A stretch of 64,000 bases of DNA from Shinisaurus crocodilurus (lineage: Eukaryota > Chordata > Lepidosauria > Squamata > Shinisauridae). Position 1 is the first letter of the stretch, and each line of letters starts with the position of its first letter. The notes beneath the pieces are model-generated. The model was not told the DNA's origin. It searched no databases and was given only the letters and a program-made list of their open reading frames with translations. Both the position numbers and the translations under genes were made by a program. Below are positions 42,303-53,345 of this stretch, one piece after another. The stretch lies in NCBI GenBank assembly GCA_021292165.1, contig CM037880.1:138324564-138388563 (forward strand), read 5' to 3'.

Positions 42303-42403
42303 GGGGTTGGATTATGCCTGAAATACACTTACCTGATAGTAAATCCCACTGCACTCAATAGGGCTCTCTTCTGAGTAGACAGGTATAGGATTACACTGTA
42401 AGT
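42303..42403. mobile_element. cttacctgggagtaagtccc MITE, decayed
   Basis: acacttacctgatagtaaat, cccactgcactcaatagggc and tgagtagacaggtataggat form the same foldback family, 110 bases downstream of the LINE end. Confidence 0.7.
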
Positions 42404-42756
42404 GCAAGATTATACATCTGGAAGATACCCAGGAGTTAAGCATTGATGCAGGAAATTGCTATGAAAGTTGTGGGGAAACTACTTTCTATTGAAATCTTGC
42501 AGATATATTTAGTGACAGCATTTTTTGAAATTAGGGTAGTGGCAACAAGAAGTAGTAATGGTCCAAAAGAAAACAGCTTCCTGCAAAATAATTTACCTCT
42601 CCAATAGCCATATATGTCATAGTCTGCATGGGACAGGAGGCTTGAAAGTTTGTTTTAAGTCATTGTTTTTATGTTGACATTTGTCTGTCACGGGATGTGA
42701 AATCCTGGAGTCATGAACCATCAGACTCTTTTCCTTAAGCTTGCCCATGGAAGTAA
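42404..42756. other. Unclassified sequence
   Basis: No repeat or gene recognised. Confidence 0.45.
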
Positions 42757-43216
42757 TCTACTATATAAATGTGAAAGTTTGTCCATCCATCAGTCCGTTT
42801 GTACGTACGTACGTGTGTCCATGCGGGGGTTTGCGTGCGTCGCATTGGCTCCTACGCGGTACTGATATCTGCCCCAAACTTGGCACGCATACTCCCCATC
42901 ACCCAAGGACAAAGACTGGCGGGTTAAAATCTCCGAAAAACCCTCGCTGCAGCCTGTACGGCCCAAAATAGATGAGAGCCAATGGCGTCACTTGGAATGC
43001 TCGTAGGGGCCATTCAGGAGCGGTTATGCAAATCGCTCCAACGGCATTTAGAATGTTGGTATGCACTGCCACAGGGGCCCAATCAGCAGCGGATATGCAA
43101 ATCTCTCCTATGTCCAAACAGAATGTTCACATGAACCGCAGAATGTTCACATGAACCCTACAGGGGGGGGGGATTTTGAACAAACAGTGCCTATAGAAAA
43201 ATGACAACCCGTGCAA

Positions 43217-43765
43217 CGCCATTGTGTGATCCCGGGGGGGGGAGCAGGGATTTCATTGTGTGGTCCTGGGGGGGGCAGCAGGAAATTCATTGTTGTGTGG
43301 TCCCGGGGGGAAGGAGCAGGGATTTCATTGTGTGGTCCCGGGGAGGGGGGGAAACCGGAAATTCATTGTGTAGTACTGGGGGGGGGGGGAACAGAGAATT
43401 CATTATGTAGTACCGGGGGGGGGGAAGCAGGGATTTAATTGTGTGGTCCGGGGGGGGGGGACACACAGGGAATTAATTGTTGCACAGACCCAGGGGGAAA
43501 GGAAACAGGGACTTCATTGTGTAGTCCCAGGACAGCAGGGACTTCATTGTGCAGTCCCAGGGGAAAGGGAGCAGGGATTTCATTGTGTTGGCCGAGGGGA
43601 GGGGGGAGCAGGGATTTCATTGTGTAGTCTGGGGCGGGGAGAACAGGGATTTCATTGTGTAGTCCCGGGGGAGCTGGGATTTCATTGTGCAGTCCCAGGG
43701 GAAAGGGAGCAGGGATTTCATTGTGTAATCCTGGGGGAGCTGTAGTCCCGGGGGAGCTGGGATTC
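43217..43765 (+). repeat. G-rich minisatellite, units of about 27-42 bp
   Basis: About 14-15 irregular units share gggatttcattgtgtagtcc followed by cggggggg runs of variable length. The array is bounded by the two copies of the Helitron 3' sub-terminal sequence. Frames reading GGGS-type peptides through it are not coding. Confidence 0.92.
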
Positions 43766-43835
43766 CAAGGGATTCCAAACAGCGGACAGCTACCTTAAGG
43801 AATTTCGAACAAATAGTGCCTATAGGAAAATGATG

Positions 43836-43853
43836 ACCCGGTCAACGCCGGGT
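43836..43853 (+). other. Helitron 3' hairpin
   Basis: A perfect 6-bp stem acccgg/ccgggt with loop tcaacg, just before the terminal CTAG. It is the transposition termination signal of Helitrons. Confidence 0.88.
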
Positions 43854-44160
43854 AAAAAAAGCTAGTTCCTTATAAAAAATGAACTTGGTTTTCCTAGTGC
43901 TGCTATTAATAGATATTACGTGTGGATATACATACAATACCCCCTCAAAAAAATGCTATCACAGGACAAGTATCTCACACCCCAATTTATATACAGGGTG
44001 TGAGAGATACTCCCAGTCTAAAAAGAAAGAAGTTTGATTAAAGATATGACTGAGAATATTTTAGCCACCTCTCGGAGATCAGTCCTTGCAATGCATCAAG
44101 CAAAATACAGCCCTCTAGCATGTCATATGAATACCAACGGGAAAATTCAGCAGTGATAAA

Positions 44161-44182
44161 TAACACACACACACACACACTC
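44161..44182. repeat. (AC)n microsatellite
   Basis: About ten AC units. Confidence 0.95.
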
Positions 44183-44189
44183 TACACCA

Positions 44190-44520
44190 GGGATGGGGGA
44201 AAATTTGCCATTTCGAACCAATACATGAACCAAAACCCAGTTATCCTTCGAAATTCTCCAAATTTTTCAAGAGAGTTCTCCAATAATTTTTTTAAATGTG
44301 CGCCAAAATGTATATATTAGGGGGGGAAATACTCACAAAAATTTGTATATTAGTGGAAAATAATACTCAAAAATGCATTATATTAGGAAAGTCTGCATAC
44401 AAAAATACATGGATCAGGAAAAATATGCACAAAAATGCTTATGAATTTTCATGTGAACCTTTAAAAACAATTCTCAAAGTTCAGGATGAACTGAATAGAA
44501 TGCTAGACTAGATAAGGCCT
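44190..44520. mobile_element. Decayed element with aaaaatgcatatattagg repeats
   Basis: aaaatgtatatattaggggg, aaatttgtatattagtgg, aaaatgcattatattagg and aaaatacatggatcagg are degenerate units like those at 25,870. The left edge resembles the gggatg...aatttcgaa end of the family at 28,053. Confidence 0.6.
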
Positions 44521-45438
44521 TTGGTGTGATCCACCATGGCTCTTCTCGTGTTCTTAGTACCATCCCTTTCAATAGATGGCTAATCTATATAGCAGCCCAG
44601 TGTTACTGAAAAGGTGTAGTTCTGCCCAAAGTGTGCATGTACATACATGACATTTTCGAGATGGCATAACTTGGCATGTTCATATACAAAGGACAAAGCA
44701 CATCATCAGACCCTCTTAAATACCCACCATATGTTGCTTTAATCAATGTCCCGCTGACCTACCACCCATAGGCAAAGCTTGGTAACTGCTAGCTCAGCTG
44801 AGGTGGATTTTGTTACCGTAGGGAAATTAGTCTCAGCCCAAGGGCTGTGGTTTCACTCAGTTGATCCTTCCCCAAATGGAAATGTTCTTCAAAAGTAGCC
44901 ATCACGATAGAGCAGTAGGTGTCTGCTTCTCATCAGCCTTGTATAAATTCAGTATTCAGTCTCTAAGCAGGAACAGCATTCCTTGAATGGCATTTGGACA
45001 AAAAAGGGTTACACTGTAAATTGGGCTGCTAAGGAGGAGAAGGTTGTTTCTGTTTCTTTGTTTTCCAGTTTTCCTTCACTCTGACCTGATGCCAATCTAG
45101 AGATTTTCTGTTATAAGACTTCCTGCTCAGGAACTAGCAGTTAGTTGCCTATTTAGGTCTTAATAAAGCCTTTTGTTTCTTTACTGATGTGTGTGTTGAA
45201 CTCCTAAAAGCACAAGAAGTTTTACTTCTGGACCACAAAGGATCTAATGCTACTTTCCAGGACAAAGTAGTGAGCTGGCCTTCCATCCTTTCTCATAAAA
45301 GTCAACTCTCTGTTCATTCTGTGGGGGTTGCCGCTTCCCTTCAGAAGGCATGGTTTTGTCCTCTGTTGACCAAGAAAGAGGATCACTATATTACCTAGAA
45401 ATCCAGGTATTAATTAGATTCTATGCTTTCCACATAGT
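44521..45438. other. Unclassified sequence
   Basis: No repeat or gene recognised. Frame 45,189-45,398 has no domain. Confidence 0.45.
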
Positions 45439-45446
45439 ACCTACAT

Positions 45447-45561
45447 CAGCCTTTCCCAAGCTGGTGCCTTCCAGATGTGCTGGACTGCAACTCCAATCAC
45501 CCTGGGTATGACTGCAGTTGTCATTCAACACATCTAAAGGATTCCAGGTTGGAGAAGGCTG
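45447..45561. mobile_element. hAT-like MITE, CAGCCTTTCCC family
   Basis: CAGCCTTTCCCAAGCTGGTG and inverted ccaggttggagaaggctg are the ends. Flanking 8-mers acctacat and acctagat agree at 7 of 8 positions. The core is ggactgcaactccaatca. Confidence 0.85.
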
Positions 45562-45569
45562 ACCTAGAT

Positions 45570-46040
45570 GCTGAGGCATTGTCTAGCCTAGATGTCTAAC
45601 CTTTCATGGTTGCTTTGTTCAAGTGAATTTCTCTCTTTATAGTTGTGAGGGAAAACTTGAAATTGTTCAGTTTGTCCAGCTTTCAGTTTCAAAAAATATA
45701 ATGCTCTTCTCCCATCCTTTCTCTGTTCTGGTCAATGAGAGAGGAAAACTCTGATCTGATTGACATGCATGCAAGGCAAGGAATGAAGAGTCCTTCATCC
45801 TCTGTCTCAGCCTATGAAGGGACAGCTTATTTGCTCACTATAACAATTATTTTTTATCTTATTGGCCTAGCATTTTAGGGTTAGTCTACAAATGCATGTT
45901 TCTCATGATGTCTGACCACCCAAGAACGAATCACTTGATAAACTGCACATATGAAGTGTTTCTGTTGAAAAAACTTATAATGTGAGGTGATGTCAAAGTT
46001 GTTTCTTTGATGTTTGATCTGGGATGGCTATTTCGTATAC
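45570..46040. other. Unclassified sequence
   Basis: No repeat or gene recognised. Confidence 0.45.
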
Positions 46041-46215
46041 AGGCCTGTGGCTTACGCTGGCTCAGCTTGTCTGAGTGTGGAAAGCTAAGCAGGGTCAAGC
46101 CTGGTTATTACTTGGATGGGAGACCCCTCTTCTAGTTTCCTTGCATTGAGCAGGGGGTTGGACTCGATGGCCTTGTAGGCTCCTTCCAACTCTATGAAAT
46201 CTATGAATCTATCTA
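46041..46215 (+). mobile_element. 5S rRNA-derived SINE, long-head subfamily
   Basis: caggcctgtggcttacgctg, gaaagctaagcagggtcaag, ttattacttggatgggagac and the CR1-like 3' end ttggactcgatggccttgta with ctatgaatctatctat tail. Nearly identical in layout to 20,134. Confidence 0.93.
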
Positions 46216-46352
46216 TATATTGAAGCCATCACTTGAAATCTCAGGCATCAAGTTATGGCTGGAGTCTCTAACATGGTGCCCATGGACGCCTCTCTCTGTA
46301 CCTACCAGGCTCCTTGCCCCTCCTGGTTTTAATTTTATTTCTTAAGATTTTA

Positions 46353-46362
46353 AATAATAATA

Positions 46363-46410
<48 letters not shown>

Positions 46411-46411
46411 T
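46353..46411. repeat. (ATT)n microsatellite
   Basis: About 18 units of ATT, preceded by AAT units. Confidence 0.95.
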
Positions 46412-48320
46412 TAAAAACAACAACAGGAGGCTGACATGCTGCATAGCAAAGTGCTGCCCTCCAGCACCATCTTTATCTGGGTTCAAAAGGGTGCTTTTGT
46501 GTTTTGGAGCTCCAGCAGCCCCATCTGTGCCTTGTACTTAGGATTCTGGGCAAGTTACTTTGAGTCTTTCCAGTTACCTTCTGGGAAATGAGTGTTTTGT
46601 GACTGGTCATGCTCACCATGGCAGCCATTCTGTGAATAGGCATGCACAATACTTTCTCAAAATTCCAAATGTGCCCACCAACCCAAAGAGGTTGGAGACC
46701 CTGAGCTATGGGATACGCATCGCATGTGTGTGGCAGCCTGTAGAAATTGCACACCATTAAGAAGGCTAGACCAAGAAGGTTTTCCCTTGCTATGTTAACT
46801 CTCTACCACATGCAGGTAGATTTTAATGCAGCATTGTTTCAGATAAGCAATCCCACACTGTATTCTGGTGAAGGCTATACAATGTTTCTTTCCTGAGAGA
46901 GCAGACTGGTTAGAGTGGGAGTGCAGAAGCACAGGGCATCCAAAGTGGATTGGGACCCTAGTGTAGGGGGCAGCAGGGCTTTAACCATTCCCCCACTCCT
47001 GCTGTGGTCAAGTAATCCATAGAGACAAAGTGTCTATCCAGGCCTGCTGAAGACACATTCACAAAATTGCCTGGCAAAAGTTCTCACGGCTTCTCCCCAC
47101 CCCCAGCCACCCCAAGCAGCAGATTATAAAAGCCTAGCAAAGCCCAGATAAATTATGACCCTTTCTGAAATCTTCAACGTACATCAGTTTCCTACCATTA
47201 TTGAAATGGATACTATAGGGAAGTACAGTGTGTAATCAATTAGAATATTTGTTAATGGATAGCTCAAACTGTCAGCAAGTGGCATACATGCAAATATTCT
47301 CTCACAGCCTTCGGTGTCTGTAATAATACATGCACACACCTTCAGTATGCCGGGGAATACATGCAAATGTGCACCTTTCAAAGGAGAAATGTTACATTGG
47401 CAAAATGCCCACTGCCTGCTCTATCTAAGATGACAGCATAAACAGCCAGCAACAGATCATTTATCAAAGTCTCATTTTTGCACCTAGGAGAAAACCAAAA
47501 GATATATCTGCATTATCTTGCATGTTCGTTTGGGCTTGTGATCTTGGATACCACAGAACTGGGTCTCATTTAAACCATGAATTATTCATCAGCAAGAGCC
47601 AAGAAAGCCGGAGGCCTCGTTCTCTCTGAGGTGGTAAACTTGGGCCTACAATATATGACTTCAGACTTAAGGTTGGGGTTCACTTGACTAAATGCTCTAT
47701 GCATATTCTTTTTTATTCCCTACACATAGAAAAAGAAACAGATGTTCCCTCTCCCAACATGATAGTTTTCTATGTTCAGGGATTTCTTTATTTTTGTATG
47801 GAGGAACATTTCGATCCTGTGAGCCTTCACCCGCATACTTCATCTGAAGTAATACAAGGTAGCACCGTAACTGGCTGGGGGCTCCAATGTCAGTGGGGCG
47901 GTATATCCACTCCGGGTTTCAGTCATTAAAGGAGCTATCCATGATGCTGAACCTATCTTGGGGTTGGGCTTCAGCACTTAAAAGTTAAGTGCTTTTAACT
48001 TAAAAGTTCAGGCTAACACCCAGAGTGGATATACAACCCCACTGACTTTGGAGTCACCCGCCTCCACGGGCAAGCACCTTAGAGAAAACTAGCCCAGAGT
48101 GCAGGGCTGGCCCCAGGTTTGAGGAAGGCCTGGGCAAAGTGCCCCCAAATCTTTTTTTAAAATGTTGAAAAGGGGGATGTCAGTGGTCAATGTCAGACAG
48201 AGTGGACCCTCCAGTACCTGGAGAGCCCAGCTTTTGCCTCACATTACCGGGTGCCGACACCAGGCCTGCCAGAGTGTCAGTGTTGAATTATGAAATGCTG
48301 TGTTCTTCACACATTTTAGA
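46412..48320. other. Unclassified sequence
   Basis: No repeat or gene recognised with confidence. At 48,103-48,190 cagggctggccccaggttt may be the end of a hAT-like element. Confidence 0.45.
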
Positions 48321-48322
48321 TC

Positions 48323-48441
48323 GGGGTGGGCCAATTTGTTGGACTGCAACTCCCATCATCCCTCACCAATGGTTAAGCTGGCTAGTGCTGATGGGAGTCG
48401 TAGTCCAACAACCTCTGGAGGACCACAAGTTGCCTGCCCCT
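48323..48441. mobile_element. hAT-like MITE, caggggtgggcaa family
   Basis: cggggtgggccaatttgttg with gactgcaactcccatcatcc on the left is inverted on the right (gatgggagtcgtagtccaac, aagttgcctgcccctg). Flanking 8-mers (ttttagat, tgttaggc) match weakly. Confidence 0.8.
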
Positions 48442-48449
48442 GTGTTAGG

Positions 48450-50003
48450 CCAATCCAAAGGTATCTGCACACAGAAGTAGCATAGATTTACAAGTGGCTG
48501 GGTTGCTCTTTTTGGAGACAGTGATGTGCACAGGAATATTTCAAACTATATTAAGGGCTTCTGTACACAAAGCATTCATTGTGCGCTCATGATCCCTCAG
48601 TCACTGGTAGTTTGCGGGTGCTTTACACTATGTCATCTTCCTCCAGGGCCTCTCTAGTGCTTTTCAGACATTTCCACGGCTTTTTTTAGATCGAGGAAAG
48701 TGTGCTATTATTTTCCAACGGCAGAATGGACCGGAATGAGAAGCTCGTGTATTTTCACAATTCCGCTATGCCACAGCGCCACCTTGTGGTTGTGTAATGG
48801 AACATATAGAAAGGCAGAGAAAGACCCCCCCAAAAAAACCACTTGTAAATGAGCCAATCTTAATCCGGAATCTGGAAGCAGAAGCTGTAAAGTGGCAAGT
48901 TAAATGCCTCATGTAGAGAAGTCCTAATTGTCAAACAAACATTGTAGGGACATGCCCTTAAGTCAGGGATAGGCAAGATGTGGGCCGCAGGCAGCATACA
49001 GCCACTGCTGCCCACCACCACCAGCACCACATGTGAAAAGGAGGCTCACAAGTGTGTTTTTCTAACATGGTGCCAATGATACAAATTTGAAGGATCTGGC
49101 TGTAAACTCTAAACAAAGCACTGGGGAAACTTTGACATACGGGCTTCCACTTACAATGATAATTCCTTATTTCAATGGACCCACACATTCATTCTTTTGC
49201 ACATGCAGTTCACATCCTTCCCTTGAAGTGGATGGGGAGCCTGACACCAAGATAATCTGTGTGTGCATCTGAGCACACTTGGATCTGAGTAGGGTTCTGG
49301 GATGAAATATATATTTCTTAGGATGGTGAACTATTCTGCTCCAAGCATGTAGTAGAAAGACACATGGAAACCTACAGCAGAATTTATGGTCTATTTTGCA
49401 ACATCATCATATAGACCACACAGTCCCCAAACTTTTGTGATGTCATGGCATGCCTCCCCTGTAGTATCATTACATTAGCCATATTACACTATAAGAAAAT
49501 TATATTTTGCAACACAGGCAATGCATGAAGACAAATGCAGTAATATGATCAGATACCTTTGCAACAAGATGGAAATAGGCTAATGCAAATAGGAAGAAGT
49601 TCCTTATTATGTCCTGTGAATGTCTGCTATCAGGACATGCAAATACCTAGCAAGCACCAGGTGAAGGGAAATGGTTAGCTGAATACCAAAAATCCATCAG
49701 ATAATATTTCTCTTCACATTTTGGAAGAGTGCATTGACATTCTGGAAGAGTGCATTGATCCTTTGACATTTGGCGGTGTTTATCCTTTGAATACCCATCC
49801 CACTTGCTTTTGAAATGTATCTGAATTAACAGCACATCAGTCATTAAAATAGGTTATAGAAGGTACAAATTGTGGAGGGAAAAATATTTCAAACAGCTGT
49901 GTCAAGAAACTGTCAGCTTCAAACTTTCCTATTTTCATATTGTCACAACTTTCCAACAATTTCTGGATGTAAAGCCCCATCGGCTAACAAAGTAGCAAGC
50001 TCC
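48450..50003. other. Unclassified sequence
   Basis: No gene recognised. At 48,964 cagggataggcaagatgtgg may be a hAT-like end, and at 49,722-49,765 a 21-base segment (ggaagagtgcattgacatt) is duplicated in tandem. Confidence 0.5.
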
Positions 50004-50168
50004 TTGGGTGACTTTGGGCCAGTCACGGCCTCTCAGCCTAACCTACCTCACAGGGTTGTTGTGAGGATAAAATGGAGAGGAGGAGGAGGATTATGTAAGC
50101 CGCCTTGGGTTCCTTGCTGGAAAAAAGGTGGGGTATAAATATAATAAATAAATAAATAAATAAATAAA
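50004..50168 (+). mobile_element. Sauria-type SINE, 5'-truncated
   Basis: It starts in the body (gggtgactttgggccagtca), then has the standard ccttgggttccttgctgg end and a long AAATAAAT tail. Confidence 0.92.
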
Positions 50169-50424
50169 CTAACTTTAGCCGTTTACACTATTTTGAAAAA
50201 AAAATCCAGCAACAGAAGTAGCTAATAATTCAACCATGGATACTGAGGGACGCAACACAAAATCAACACCCTTCTATTGTATTTCCGCCATACAGGAACA
50301 TCCATCAGAAAAAGAGGGGTCCTTGTATTTCATCAGTGCAACAGCAGAATGTGAGCAGGGCTGGCCCAAGACTTTTTGCTGCCTGAGCAGGACAGGTCAG
50401 TGTCCCCTCCACAGTGGTGCAGCT

Positions 50425-50520
50425 AAGGGCATAATCATATGCATGTTTAAACATGCTGCCTGGGGGATGCTGGGAGTTGTAGGACTTTTCTCCATCTAAA
50501 CATGCATAGGATTGCACCGA
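50425..50520. mobile_element. Foldback MITE, ggcgcaatcct family, half-deleted
   Basis: gggcataatcatatgcatg and the inverted catgcataggattgcacc are the ends. The left inner arm is deleted while the right arm gatgctgggagttgtagga is kept. Confidence 0.7.
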
Positions 50521-51083
50521 AGTAATTTAAGACTCTGGACTTAATGATCTGGGTGGGGTGGGGTTAGATGGACATGTGCATTACTTCAGTTGTGAAGCAC
50601 ACAACTAACATTTCTCTTCTCCCTGCCATTCCATGCTTCACAACTGGTTCTACATTCCTGATACGGTAGAACAAGAAACAAAAACAAAATCATAGCACTG
50701 CAGGAATAAAACTTTCTTCTGCTGCCCTGATGCTAAACACATTTACTTGAGGATATGCACTATTTTGTAGTAGAAAAGTAGGATATATTTTTAAAGTAAA
50801 AATAATAAAATGAGCATATGTAAACCTGTACATGTCCAGTCAGCTGCCCCCTATCTTGGACTTCAGCCACATACCAATCAGGTTCAGGTAACACTGAGTG
50901 AGTGATGCATTCAACTCATCAGCTGTAAGGATTCCAACAGCAGTGCTCTAACAGGGGTGGCGCAGAGAGTTGAGAATACAAGGATTTAAAAAAAAAAAAA
51001 TTAGGAGAATGATAATAGCTATTGATCAAGAAATGTAAATCCAATGCCATGAAGAGATGCAATAAGAAGAGTTCAGGTGTTGG
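50521..51083. other. Unclassified AT-rich sequence
   Basis: No repeat or gene recognised. An A run is at 50,988-51,001. Confidence 0.45.
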
Positions 51084-51138
51084 GGAGGGATATATAGTTC
51101 AATGGTAGAGCACATGCTTTGCATGGAGGCGGTTCTGT
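51084..51138 (+). mobile_element. tRNA-derived SINE, left part, split by a hAT-like element
   Basis: tatagttcaatggtagagca followed by catgctttgcatgg is a tRNA-like head with A-box features. It continues after the insertion at 51,663. Confidence 0.75.
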
Positions 51139-51249
51139 CAGGAACGGTGCAGGGCTGTTTGGCGCCCTAGGCCAAATTATATTTAGCGCCCCCCCTCTCG
51201 TGCCATGGGGGGGCTCCGGAGCAAAGCAGCCCTGCTCTGCAACCCCCCC

Positions 51250-51284
<35 letters not shown>

Positions 51285-51662
51285 GCCACCACCTTCCCCC
51301 CCCCCCGATGCTGGCTGCTGCTGCTGCTGCTGCTACCACCGCCGACAATGCCTCCGACGCCACGGGACCCCCACGCTTTTTTTTTTGCCGGGGAAACCAG
51401 GGCAACAGGGCTGTTTAAGCCCTGTTGCCCTGGTTCCTCCCGTCAAAACAACGCCGGCGGGGCTCCGGAAATGACGCGAAGGTAGGTAGGTGGCTGGTGG
51501 GCGGGCGGGTGCGCGGGCGCGCGAGCGGGGGGGAGGGGCGGCGGCGGCGGCAAGTGGGGCAGGAGCGCGCCGGCGGCGAGGAAGGAGCGCAGCGTTCGCG
51601 CCCTCTTCCACCACGCGCCCTAGGCAGCCGCCTGGGTCTGCCTAGCGGTAGCGCCGGCCCTG
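51139..51662. mobile_element. hAT-like element, cagggccggcgctacc family, CpG-rich, 524 bp
   Basis: Ends CAGGAACGGTGC and GCGCCGGCCCTG are inverted (9 of 12 match), and sub-terminal ggcgccctaggcc / gcgccctaggcagc are shared with 9,204. An exact 8-bp duplication ggttctgt lies at 51,131-51,138 and 51,663-51,670. The interior is very rich in CpG, has a (CCG)n tract at 51,252-51,283, a (CTG)n run, and the 18-bp-arm foldback core also seen at 5,213. Frames inside are Pro, Arg and Gly rich and not coding. Confidence 0.93.
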
Positions 51663-51785
51663 GGTTCTGTCCATCCCTGGCATCTCCAGTTAAAAAAATT
51701 GCAGGTAGTGGATGATAGGAAAGACCGCTGCCTAAGGCCCTGGCGAGGTGCCGCTGATCAGAGTAGGACCTACATGGACGAAGGG
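51663..51785 (+). mobile_element. tRNA-derived SINE, right part
   Basis: ggttctgtccatccctggca, ggaaagaccgctgcctaagg, ccctggcgaggtgccgctga and agagtaggacctacatggac match the family seen at 63,640. ggttctgtcc is the B-box-like region, so the hAT-like element landed in the internal promoter. Confidence 0.75.
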
Positions 51786-51789
51786 GCTG

Positions 51790-52550
51790 CCTGAGGTCCA
51801 AAGAACTTTATTACCCGAGCATGGGGGTTGGGGGATTTAACCCCCACCCTGCTACTATGGGCCCAACCCAGTTCGGGGGCCTGCAATTTATGCTGCAAAA
51901 TAGTGATCCATTTGCTTTAGCCCTCCTAGGGTCCCTGCGCTTACACTAGAATAAAAATCGGGCAGGGGGAGGCCTCGCTGCTAGCTACATCTTTAAAGTA
52001 ACATCTGCTTTGGCCCTTAGTGTAGGGCAGATTCATATGTTCCGTAGAACTTCCAGAGATGTAGATCAAGCAAGGAACGAAGTGCATCGTGGAGGGTGGC
52101 CAACATGTGACGGTAGACAAATCTCAGATGGATGGCTGCATTCCCACTTACATTTACCCACATGCAAGACCCACTTAAATAACTGGGATTTACACATGGG
52201 TAACTGTGTGTGGGATTGCAAGTTTCCATCCTCACACAGACCCCATGTGCAGTATCAAGCAATATGTACACACAGAGCCCAGAGCATGCGAGTGCCCAAC
52301 TCAGACAGATTGATCAAGAAAGAAGCCACGGAAGGCAGGAAAGTTCTATTTGTGCACATCAGCTCTCCTGTACCTTAAGCAGGTCCCTGCATCTATTAAG
52401 CAGGTCTAACTGTAGTCTGTGCAACACTCTCTTCACTGTTCGAATACATTTTATGTTTGTTCACATTTTTTAGCACAAACTGCTGTGGAAAACTCTCAGA
52501 GTGGCTTACGTAAGATGAATAAAAACAAAACCCTGCCTGCAGGCATGGGT
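51790..52550. other. Unclassified sequence
   Basis: No repeat or gene recognised. Overlapping frames at 52,010-52,473 have no domain. Confidence 0.45.
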
Positions 52551-52612
52551 GACTGGGGGATGCTGGGAGTTGTAGGCCAACACAACTGAAGGAACCAGGT
52601 TGGGAAAGGCTA
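52551..52612. mobile_element. Right half of a hAT-like MITE
   Basis: gggggatgctgggagttgta, ggccaacacaactgaagga and ccaggttgggaaaggct are the right half of the CAGCCTTTCCC family. Confidence 0.6.
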
Positions 52613-52799
52613 ATCTAAAAGACTGGATACATCAAAAAGGGAAAGGGATGTAGAGGGAAAAGGAAAACAAGCAAACTGAGGCACCAATTCTTACAGTTAC
52701 ATAGTAGTAGTCCTTATAATGACCAGCTAGAATGGAAATAGTTTAGGGAGAGTGCGTTTTATCAGCTAGATTGAACTGCCATCTGTGACCTACCTAGAG

Positions 52800-53345
52800 A
52801 AAGCAGATCTTGCCACAGTAATATATGCTCTGGGGACATCCAGGCTGGATTATTGTAATGTGCTCTGTTTTGCCTTTGAAGACAGTTCAGAAGCTTGAAC
52901 TGGTGCAGAATGCAACTGACTGGTTGCTTGTGGGCCTGACATCCAGAAGTATTAGACTGGCAGACATTAGAGACAGGGCCTTTTTTGTGGTGGTGGCCCG
53001 ATGTTAATAGGACTCCCTCTAGGCAGGTTATGTATGGTCAGTACACTGATTACTTTTAAATAGGGCCTGAAGGATTTTCTGTTCCAAATAGCCTTCATTG
53101 CGAGGAAGTAACTTACTGCATAATTTTAATTTGCCATTTTAACAGAGGGAGGGTACAAATATTTTCAATATTTTAATTAAAGTTATGTTGTAGTTTTCTC
53201 CTGCTGTTTTTGTGGTTCATGTTAGGTTTCGAATAGGGAGGATGTTTTTAATGGTTCATAGATTCATAGATTCATGATTGACTTGTAAACCAGCTAGAAT
53301 GCTTGTGGGATAAGGCAGGACAGAAATGTTTAAAAATCAATCAAT
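52800..53345 (+). pseudogene. L2-like LINE fragment, decayed
   Basis: The translation has SRLDYC-like residues (aggctggattattgtaatgt) and a KLELVQNAT block (aagcttgaactggtgcagaa), then a gggccttttttgtggtggtg region and a 3' end with tttaaaaatcaatcaataaa. Frames are broken and an internal deletion is likely. Confidence 0.75.

Larger units (their letters stand above)
42757..43865 (+). mobile_element. Non-autonomous Helitron, 1,109 bp
   Basis: It begins TCTACTATATAAATG after an A and ends CTAG before a T, the host A|T junction of Helitrons. A perfect hairpin (acccgg, 6-base loop, ccgggt; 43,836-43,853) lies 8 bases before CTAG, as Helitrons require. There are no inverted repeats or duplication. 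No Rep/helicase frame is present. A G-rich minisatellite fills about half the element, and a second imperfect copy of the 3' sub-terminal sequence is at about 43,170-43,222. Confidence 0.9.

Noticed and set aside
43201..43745. Glycine-rich repeat protein frames
   Set aside because: They are translations of the Helitron minisatellite and exist in more than one frame.
43217..43765. CRISPR-like repeat array
   Set aside because: Units are contiguous with variable G runs and no unique spacers, in a vertebrate Helitron.
51119..51801. CpG island or promoter of a gene
   Set aside because: The GC-rich block is a transposon with terminal repeats and an exact 8-bp duplication, so its composition does not indicate a promoter.
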